Source: Streptomyces sp. cf386 (GTDB lineage Bacteria; Actinomycetota; Actinomycetes; Streptomycetales; Streptomycetaceae). Taken from it: DNA of 64,000 nt. The translations under genes were made by a program, and so were the position numbers. Location of the stretch: contig NZ_FNHV01000018.1 in assembly GCF_900103585.1 (NCBI RefSeq), positions 124,001 through 188,000 on the forward strand. The letters are read 5' to 3'. How positions within the stretch are numbered: the stretch's first letter is position 1; the number at the start of each line of letters is the position of its first letter. Of the stretch, positions 58,457 through 64,000 are shown piece by piece. The notes under the pieces are model-generated. The model did no database searches. It worked only from the letters and a program-made list of their open reading frames with translations, and was not told the DNA's origin.

Positions 58457-59638
58457 ATGACGACATTGCTCCAGCCCACTCCGTCCCAGGACCGGACGAC
58501 CGACGACAGCGTGCTCGGCCGGGTGCGCGCACACCTGCCCGAGATCGCGGCGCGCTCCGCCGAGGCCGAGACGGCCCGGGCGGTCCCCGCGGAGATCATC
58601 ACCGCGCTGCGCGAGGCCGGTGTGTTCCGGATGAGCCTGCCCAGGGTGTGGGGCGGTGAACAGCTCGATCTGGTGGAGAGCGCCAAGGTGGTCCGGGAGA
58701 TCTCACGGGCCGACGGATCGACCGGCTGGACCGTCCAGGCAGCCTCGATGGCCTGGTTCTTCGTACGGTCGCTGCCTCGGGAGACGTTCGAGAAGGAGGT
58801 CTTCGGCAACGGCGGCGACCTGATGCTCCGTGGGGCGATCGCCCCGAAGGGCAAGGCGACGCCGGTGGCGGGCGGCTACCGGATCGCTGGCCGCTGGCCG
58901 CTGGCCAGCGGCTCCTTCACCCCTGACTGGATCCTCGCGGGCTTCGTGGTCGAGGGCGCGCCGCCGCTGCCGGACGGCCGTCCGGACATGCGCGTCGCGC
59001 TGGTCCGCCCCGAGCAGGTCACGTTCCTCGACACCTGGGACGCGGTGGGCCTGCGTGCCACGCAGAGCACCGACTTCACGATGGACGACGTCTTCGTGCC
59101 CGAACACTTCACGGGCCCGCTGGTGGGCGGCAACAACATCCCCGCGCCCTTCTACCACCTGCCGTACACCGCCACCGGTGCCTCGCACGACGCCGTCATC
59201 ATCGGCTGTCTGGAGGGCGCGCTCGGCGATCTCGCCGAATTGGCCGCCACCAAGCGGCCGGCGTTCAACCCCAGGGTGGTCATCGGTGAGGACCCGGTGT
59301 TCCAGGAGAAGTTCGCCGATCTGCACCTGCGCACGGCGGCGCTGTCGGCCTTGATGGAGCAGACCGGCCGCACCGTCATGGACCGGGCGCTGGCGGGCGA
59401 GGAGCCCACCCCAACCGAGTGGTTCAGCTACACCGGCGGCCACCAGCACATCCACCACGAGGGCATCCGGATCCTCAACGAGATCATGACGCTGTCGGGC
59501 AGCGCGGGCCTCTACAGCTCCAGCCCGATGCAGCGTCGCTGGCGCGACGTCCGCTGCGTCTCCCAGCATGTGGCGGGCAACAACGGCTCGCTGCGGCGCC
59601 TGGGCGCGGTCCTGTCGGGTCAGGAGGACGTCCGATGA
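58457..59638 (+). CDS. Two-component flavin-dependent monooxygenase, oxygenase subunit (HsaA/HpaB-like, acyl-CoA dehydrogenase fold)
   Basis: 393 residues. The fold is that of acyl-CoA dehydrogenases, but the catalytic Glu region is absent. The features are those of group D monooxygenases: AEIITALREAGVFRMSLPRV then WGGEQLDLVESAKVVREISR, GGYRIAGRWPLASGSFTPDW, and the C-terminal TGGHQHIHHEGIRILNEIMT with SGSAGLYSSSPMQRRWRDVR. Relatives hydroxylate phenols with FMNH2 or FADH2 (HsaA; p-hydroxyphenylacetate C2). The reductase gene overlaps its stop. It may generate the catechol for the extradiol dioxygenase. Confidence 0.87.
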   Translation: MTTLLQPTPSQDRTTDDSVLGRVRAHLPEIAARSAEAETARAVPAEIITALREAGVFRMSLPRVWGGEQLDLVESAKVVREISRADGSTGWTVQAASMAWFFVRSLPRETFEKEVFGNGGDLMLRGAIAPKGKATPVAGGYRIAGRWPLASGSFTPDWILAGFVVEGAPPLPDGRPDMRVALVRPEQVTFLDTWDAVGLRATQSTDFTMDDVFVPEHFTGPLVGGNNIPAPFYHLPYTATGASHDAVIIGCLEGALGDLAELAATKRPAFNPRVVIGEDPVFQEKFADLHLRTAALSALMEQTGRTVMDRALAGEEPTPTEWFSYTGGHQHIHHEGIRILNEIMTLSGSAGLYSSSPMQRRWRDVRCVSQHVAGNNGSLRRLGAVLSGQEDVR

Positions 59639-60129
59639 GCCCGCTCGTCACGACACCGTCGGATCCCGCCGAACTGCGCCAGGCGTTCGGCTGCTTCCCG
59701 TCCGGGGTGACGGCCCTGTGCGCACTTGACTCCGGTACGCCGGTGGGGATGGCCGCGAGTACGTTCACTCCGGTCTCCCTCGAACCCCCCTTGGTGTCTG
59801 TCTGCGTCCAGGACACCTCGTCGACCTGGCCGAAACTGCGGAAGCAGAGCCGCCTGGGCCTGAGCGTGCTGGCCGAGGGGCAGGACCTGATCTGCCGTTC
59901 GCTGGCCGGGAAAGACGGTAACCGGTTCTCGGACGTCGACTGGGAGGCGAGCGAGGACGGCAGCGTGTACGTCCACGGCGCCAACCTCTGGCTGGACTGC
60001 TCCGTCCGCTCCGAGTTCCCCGGCGGCGACCACACGATCGTCGTGCTGGAGATACACGGTCTGAAGGCCGAACCCGACCGGGAGCCACTGGTGTTCCACG
60101 GCAGCCGGTTCAGGCGCCTGGCCGTCTGA
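59635..60129 (+). CDS. Flavin reductase, partner of the monooxygenase
   Basis: 164 residues, split-barrel flavin reductase domain: AFGCFPSGVTALCALDSGTP, VGMAASTFTPVSLEPPLVSV with the conserved Ser/Thr flavin contacts, then LGLSVLAEGQDLICRSLAGK. It overlaps the oxygenase gene by four bases (ATGA). It supplies reduced flavin. A terminator follows. Confidence 0.9.
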   Translation: MSPLVTTPSDPAELRQAFGCFPSGVTALCALDSGTPVGMAASTFTPVSLEPPLVSVCVQDTSSTWPKLRKQSRLGLSVLAEGQDLICRSLAGKDGNRFSDVDWEASEDGSVYVHGANLWLDCSVRSEFPGGDHTIVVLEIHGLKAEPDREPLVFHGSRFRRLAV

Positions 60130-60147
60130 TGGGCCGATAGCCGCGAT

Positions 60148-60197
60148 GGGAGCCCCTCGACCCCCGATGTGCAGGTAGCGGGAGTCGAGGGGCTCCC
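60148..60197. terminator. Bidirectional hairpin
   Basis: 14-bp perfect stem (GGGAGCCCCTCGAC at 60148-60161 with 60184-60197) between convergent flavin reductase and etfA. Confidence 0.78.
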
Positions 60198-60246
60198 GCG
60201 CGGGAATCATCCTGGGCGAACTCCACTGCTCAGGCCGCGAACCATG

Positions 60247-61212
60247 TCAGCGGGCTGCGCGACGAGCGACCACTTCCTCCGTGAGCTGGGGAGCCACCGC
60301 GAACAGGTCGCCCACTACGCCGTGGTCGGCGAGGCCGAAGATGGGCGCCTCCGGGTCCTTGTTGACCGCGATGATCGTCTTGGAGGTCTGCATTCCGGCG
60401 AGGTGCTGGATGGCGCCGGAGATGCCCAGCGCGATGTACAGCTGGGGGGAGACGGTTTTGCCGGTCTGCCCGACCTGGAACTGGTGCGGGTAGTAGCCGG
60501 CATCGACCGCGGCACGCGAAGCACCCACCGCACCTCCCAGGGCGTCCGCCAGTTCCTCCACCACCTTGAAGCCCTCCGCTCCTCCGACACCGCGGCCTCC
60601 GGAGACGACGACACTCGCCTCGGTGAGCCCTGGCCGGTCGCCCGCGGGTGCGGCGCGCCGGTCGGTGATACGGGCGGAGGCCGAGGGGTCGACCGACGGC
60701 AGCACGAGTTCCCGTTCCACCGCCGCAACCGGGTGCTCCTCCGGCTCGACGGCACCCGGACGCAGAGCGAGCACCGGCGTGCCGTGGGTGACTTCGGAGC
60801 GCACGGTGTACGACCCGCCGAAGACGATCTGGGTGACCACCCCGGAGGGGTCCAGGTCGACCGCATCGATCAGCAACCCTGCGTCCAGCCGCGCGGCGAG
60901 GCGCCCCGCCACCTCCCTGCCGTCCGTCGTCGCGGAGACCAGAACGGCGGCGGGACAGGCGTCCCGAACCGCGAGTTCCAGGGCGTCGACGGCGGGCGTG
61001 GCGAGGAACTGTCCTGCTTCCTCTGACTCAGCCGCGTAGACGCTGGTGGCGCCGTGGCGGGCTAGGGATTCATTGAGACGCGCCGCAGTACCGGGAGTTC
61101 CCACGACGACGGCGGCCGGGTCCCCCAGCCGCCGTGCGGCAGCCAGGAGTTCGTAGATGGACTTGTGGACACGTTCCCCGTCGTGGTCGACGAGGACGAG
61201 GACATCGGGCAT
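60247..61212 (-). CDS. etfA: Electron transfer flavoprotein alpha subunit
   Basis: 321 residues from the ATG at 61212. N-terminal domain I opens VLVLVDHDGERVHKSIYELL. The FAD domain holds the family signature: SGGRGVGGAEGFKVVEELAD, RAAVDAGYYPHQFQVGQTGK, YIALGISGAIQHLAGMQTSK and IIAVNKDPEAPIFGLADHGV. It follows etfB on the same strand, the pair forming the FAD-AMP heterodimer that takes electrons from acyl-CoA dehydrogenases. A very long open frame upstream in the same register is an artefact of GC-rich coding of etfB. Confidence 0.93.
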   Translation of the reverse strand: MPDVLVLVDHDGERVHKSIYELLAAARRLGDPAAVVVGTPGTAARLNESLARHGATSVYAAESEEAGQFLATPAVDALELAVRDACPAAVLVSATTDGREVAGRLAARLDAGLLIDAVDLDPSGVVTQIVFGGSYTVRSEVTHGTPVLALRPGAVEPEEHPVAAVERELVLPSVDPSASARITDRRAAPAGDRPGLTEASVVVSGGRGVGGAEGFKVVEELADALGGAVGASRAAVDAGYYPHQFQVGQTGKTVSPQLYIALGISGAIQHLAGMQTSKTIIAVNKDPEAPIFGLADHGVVGDLFAVAPQLTEEVVARRAAR

Positions 61213-61280
61213 GGGTGCCTGCTTCTTGATCGTGCTTCCTGGTCGCGCTGCTTGGTCGAGACAGGGGGGCGGGGCGCGGT

Positions 61281-62063
61281 TCAGACGAGTTTCTGGGCGA
61301 TGAGGTGCTCGACGAGCTGTCGGCCGGCCGAGCCGTCGTCCGTGATGCGGATTCCGGCGGCCCGCGGCGGACGCGGGACGGCCTCCACGACGCGGGTGCG
61401 GGTCACGAGGAACCCGGCGTCGTCCGCGTCGGGGAACAGGTCGTCGAGGTCGATCGTGTCCACCGGCTTCTTCTTGGCGGCCATGATGCCCTTGAAGGAG
61501 GGGTAGCGCGACTCGTTGATCTTCTCCGTGACGCTGACCAGCGCGGGCAGTGGCGCCTTCAGGGTCGCCTCGCCGCCCTCGGTCTCGCGCTCGGCGCTCA
61601 CCTGTCCCGCCTCCACGGTCAGCTGCCGGACGTGCGTGAGCTGCGGCAGGCCGAGCAGATCGGCGACGACGGCCGGGACCGCGCTCGCCTGTCCGTCGGT
61701 GGTCGCGTTGCCCGCCAGTACCAGGTCGACGTCCTCCACCGTCCGCACGGCGGCCGCCAGGACTTTGGCGGTGGTCAGCAGGTCCGCGCCGCGCAGCCGG
61801 TCGTCGCAGATGTGGATTCCGCGGTCGGCGCCCATCGCCAGGACCTTGCGGATGGCATCGAGTGCGGAGTCGGGTCCCATGGAGACGACGGTGATGTGGG
61901 CGTCCGCGGTCTCCTTCAGTGTCAGGGCCTCTTCGGCGGCGCGTTCGTTGATCTCGTCCAGGACGAGGTCGGCGTCCTCGCGATCGAGGAGGTGGTCGGC
62001 CTGGGACAGAGTGCGTTCGGCACTGGTGTCGGGGACCTGCTTGACGAGTACGACGATGTTCAC
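61281..62063 (-). CDS. etfB: Electron transfer flavoprotein beta subunit
   Basis: 260 residues from a GTG at 62063. VVLVKQVPDTSAERTLSQAD then DLVLDEINERAAEEALTLKE bind AMP with etfA. DVDLVLAGNATTDGQASAVP and AVVADLLGLPQLTHVRQLTV are diagnostic. The recognition-loop region ESRYPSFKGIMAAKKKPVDT is the partner-binding segment. Cotranscribed with etfA and the acyl-CoA dehydrogenase upstream, its probable electron donor. Confidence 0.94.
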   Translation of the reverse strand: MNIVVLVKQVPDTSAERTLSQADHLLDREDADLVLDEINERAAEEALTLKETADAHITVVSMGPDSALDAIRKVLAMGADRGIHICDDRLRGADLLTTAKVLAAAVRTVEDVDLVLAGNATTDGQASAVPAVVADLLGLPQLTHVRQLTVEAGQVSAERETEGGEATLKAPLPALVSVTEKINESRYPSFKGIMAAKKKPVDTIDLDDLFPDADDAGFLVTRTRVVEAVPRPPRAAGIRITDDGSAGRQLVEHLIAQKLV

Positions 62064-62086
62064 AGGCGTAGTCCTTCAGCCGGTGG

Positions 62087-63262
62087 TCAGCGGAACGCCG
62101 GATAGCCGGTGATCGTCTGACCGACGACCAGCGTGTGCATCTCGCTGGTGCCTTCGTAGGTGAGCACGGATTCCAGGTTGTTGGCGTGGCGCAGCGGCGA
62201 GTACTCCAGGGAGATGCCGTTGGCCCCGAGGACGGTGCGGCACTCCCGAGCGATGGCGATAGCTTCCCGGACGTTGTTGAGCTTGCCGACGCTGATCTGC
62301 TCGGGCCTGATGCGGTGCTGGTCCTTGAGTCGGCCCAGGTGGAGGGCGAGCAGCGCGGCATTGCCCAGGGACACGCTCATGTCGGCGAGCTTCTTCTGGG
62401 TGAGCTGGAATGCGCTGATCGGCTTGTCGAACTGCACGCGGGAGTCGGCGTACTCGATGGCCGCCTGGAGCGAGTCGCGGGCGGCGCCGACGGCACCGAA
62501 CAAGATGCCGAAGCGTGCCTCGTTGAGGCAGGACAGCGGTCCGCGCAGGCCCTCGGCGAGCGGCAGTCGCGCCGCGTCGGGCAGCCGTACGTTGTCGAAG
62601 TACAGCTCCGAGGTGATGGACGCGCGCAGCGACATCTTCTGCTTGATGTCCTGCGTGGTGAACCCCGGCGTGCCGCGCGGCACGAGGAAGCCGCGAATGC
62701 CGTCCTCGGTCTGTGCCCAGACGGTGGCCACGTCCGCGATGCCGCCGTTGGTGATCCACATCTTGGAGCCGTTCAGGATCCAGTCGTCGCCGTCCCGGAC
62801 GGCACGGGTGCGCATTCCGGAGGGGTTGCTGCCGAAGTCGGGTTCGGTCAGGCCGAAGCAGCCGATCGCCTCACCGGCGGCGAGCCGGGGCAGCCACTCC
62901 TGCTTCTGCTCCTCCGAGCCCCACTTCCAGATGGAGAACATCGACAGCGACCCCTGTACGGAGACGAAGCTGCGGAAGCCCGAGTCGGCCGCTTCCAGTT
63001 CCAGGCAGGCGAGGCCGTAGCTGACCGCGTTCGTCCCAGCACAGTCGTAGCCTTCGAGGTGCATGCCGAGAACGCCCAATTTCCCCAATTCCGGAGCGAG
63101 TTCACGGGCGAAGTGCGCGTTCTCGAACCACTCGCCGATGTGCGGGCGCACCCGGTCGGCGAGGAACCTGGCGACGGTGGCCTGGATCTCGCGCTCCTCG
63201 TCGGTGAGGACGGAGGCGATGTCGAGCAGTTCGAGGGGGTCCTTCATCGGCTTGCCGTTCAT
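62087..63262 (-). CDS. Glutaryl-CoA dehydrogenase-like acyl-CoA dehydrogenase
   Basis: 391 residues. SGFRSFVSVQGSLSMFSIWK places the conserved Arg used by glutaryl-CoA dehydrogenases to bind the distal carboxylate. CFGLTEPDFGSNPSGMRTRA and GSKMWITNGGIADVATVWAQ belong to the FAD domain, and RVQFDKPISAFQLTQKKLAD with the catalytic Glu370 in LTYEGTSEMHTLVVG complete the set. These fit dehydrogenating or decarboxylating glutaryl-CoA enzymes well. Upstream is a class III CoA-transferase and downstream etfB/etfA, a complete module for glutarate-type acids. Confidence 0.9.
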   Translation of the reverse strand: MNGKPMKDPLELLDIASVLTDEEREIQATVARFLADRVRPHIGEWFENAHFARELAPELGKLGVLGMHLEGYDCAGTNAVSYGLACLELEAADSGFRSFVSVQGSLSMFSIWKWGSEEQKQEWLPRLAAGEAIGCFGLTEPDFGSNPSGMRTRAVRDGDDWILNGSKMWITNGGIADVATVWAQTEDGIRGFLVPRGTPGFTTQDIKQKMSLRASITSELYFDNVRLPDAARLPLAEGLRGPLSCLNEARFGILFGAVGAARDSLQAAIEYADSRVQFDKPISAFQLTQKKLADMSVSLGNAALLALHLGRLKDQHRIRPEQISVGKLNNVREAIAIARECRTVLGANGISLEYSPLRHANNLESVLTYEGTSEMHTLVVGQTITGYPAFR

Positions 63263-63352
63263 GCTGGGATCCTTGTCATCAGGGGTGGGAAATCCGGTGG
63301 GTTGGTTCGGTCGTGGTGCCGACGCCGCGAACGGTCAGGTGGCCGCTCCGTG

Positions 63353-64000
63353 TCACGCGGAGGCGGAGTCGGACCGGCCGGCAGGGCTGGAGGGGCCGTG
63401 GAGGATCTCCGCCGTGTGCTGGCCCAGGCGGGGCGGGGGCAGGCGGTACCGCGCGGGTGTTCCGCTCAGCGCGATGGGGTGCGCGACCTGGCGGGAGGGC
63501 CTGCCTTCTTCTCCGTCGGCCGGGACGGCGGGGATGTCGACGATGCCGGGAAGGCCGAGCTTCTGCGCGAAGGCGAAGGCATCGTCGAGGGTGTTGACCG
63601 GTCCGGCGGGCACCCCGGCGGCCAGCAGGACGGCCGACCAGTGGTCGGCACCTGCCGCGCTGAGCCGCTGGACCAGGATGTCCCGGAGTCCGGCACGGTG
63701 GGCGACCCGGTCGGCGTTGCTGCGGAAGCGGTCATCGAGGGCGAGACCGGGATCCCCGACGCACTCGGCGAGCGCCGCGAACTGCCGGTCGGTGCCCACC
63801 GCGAGGGCGAGCGGACGGTCGGTGGTCGGGAAGGTCTCGTACGGGGCGATGCTCGGGTGTGCGTTGCCCATGCGCCCCGGTACGACACCGGCGACAGCGA
63901 AGGCCGATGCCTGGTTGACCATGGCGGACAGCAGGGAGCCGAGCAGGTTCACCTCCACGAGCTGCCCCTCTCCGGTGGCGTCCCGGTGCCGCAGGGCAGC
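63353..64000 (-). CDS. Class III CoA-transferase, C-terminal part (gene continues beyond the window)
   Basis: About 215 residues of the C-terminal part of a CaiB/BaiF-type enzyme: TGEGQLVEVNLLGSLLSAMV at the window edge, then HPSIAPYETFPTTDRPLALA, NTLDDAFAFAQKLGLPG and the typical proline/arginine-rich end. The catalytic Asp lies upstream outside the window or at its edge. It precedes the glutaryl-CoA-dehydrogenase-like gene on the same strand with a 90-base gap, as in succinyl-CoA:glutarate CoA-transferase loci. This pairing is inferred. Confidence 0.85.
   Translation of the reverse strand, partial: AALRHRDATGEGQLVEVNLLGSLLSAMVNQASAFAVAGVVPGRMGNAHPSIAPYETFPTTDRPLALAVGTDRQFAALAECVGDPGLALDDRFRSNADRVAHRAGLRDILVQRLSAAGADHWSAVLLAAGVPAGPVNTLDDAFAFAQKLGLPGIVDIPAVPADGEEGRPSRQVAHPIALSGTPARYRLPPPRLGQHTAEILHGPSSPAGRSDSASA

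Noticed and set aside
60247..62361. A 704-codon minus-strand frame reading through etfA and beyond
   Set aside because: Only the last 321 residues match a protein family. The upstream part is Arg/Pro-rich shadow sequence opposite the true etfB frame.
1..64000. tRNA, rRNA, riboswitch and CRISPR signals
   Set aside because: Reading for conserved tRNA arms, rRNA blocks and regularly spaced repeats gave nothing that could be supported.

Overview
This window is high-GC DNA (about 70% or more) with GTG and TTG starts, short overlaps between cotranscribed genes, Streptomyces-type secreted peptidase inhibitors, and a TTA (bldA-type) codon in a regulator. These point to a soil actinomycete, most likely Streptomyces. 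Gene content and the many broken or mobile sequences suggest an accessory (arm-like) region rich in catabolic genes.

Layout. 1-2.2 kb: end of a secreted GH43-type glycosidase, divergent from a Gfo/Idh/MocA oxidoreductase. 2.3-11.6 kb: a LysR-controlled catabolic locus holding a class III CoA-transferase, an acyl-CoA dehydrogenase, a split TPP-dependent 2-oxoacid decarboxylase, an aldehyde dehydrogenase, an MFS carrier, a MaoC-like hydratase and a CitE-like lyase. Read in order, these make a plausible route from a 2-oxo acid through aldehyde, acid and acyl-CoA to C-C cleavage. 11.8-15.7 kb: four small secreted proteins (three of the I36 inhibitor type), then an OmpR-type two-component system. 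15.7-18.2 kb: a cysteine-synthase-like PLP enzyme translationally coupled to an MFS exporter. 18.3-25.6 kb: small His-rich proteins, a BtrH-like protein, a GtrA protein, an F420/PPOX-type protein, an aldehyde dehydrogenase, and a DHA2 drug-efflux pump divergent from MarR with three palindromic boxes.

25.6-33.2 kb: remnants (a collapsed tetR copy, a broken quinone oxidoreductase) among stress genes: two DJ-1/PfpI proteins, LysR, SDR and TetR. 33.2-37.4 kb: acyl-CoA ligase, PucR-type regulator, NAD-dependent epimerase. 37.5-42.3 kb: a graveyard of insertion sequences, with an IS701-type transposase remnant, a TmrB-like ATPase, and an IS21-type istA/istB remnant. The istA gene is split by a 1,281-bp element with 53-bp imperfect terminal inverted repeats and a perfect 5-bp target duplication. 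This element carries a VOC protein and a 62-aa protein but no transposase, and removing it together with one target copy restores the istA frame. I consider it the most novel object here.

42.7-64 kb: a second large catabolic region. Five near-identical 16-bp palindromes mark a LacI regulon. It appears to cover a D-2-hydroxyacid dehydrogenase / APH-like kinase / cupin operon, an MFS carrier, a FAH-family enzyme, lacI itself, an FMN reductase, and a run holding a divergent enolase, an extradiol dioxygenase, a CMD protein and an alcohol dehydrogenase. The enolase has lost the residue equivalent to His373, and the dioxygenase seems to have lost its acid-base His200. Further right are a two-component flavin monooxygenase, a 3-hydroxyacyl-CoA dehydrogenase, ETF, a glutaryl-CoA-dehydrogenase-like enzyme and a truncated CoA-transferase. 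Together these suggest aromatic hydroxylation, ring cleavage and CoA-dependent degradation.

No rRNA, tRNA or CRISPR array was recognised. All assignments come from reading the sequence and recalled family motifs. No database search was run.
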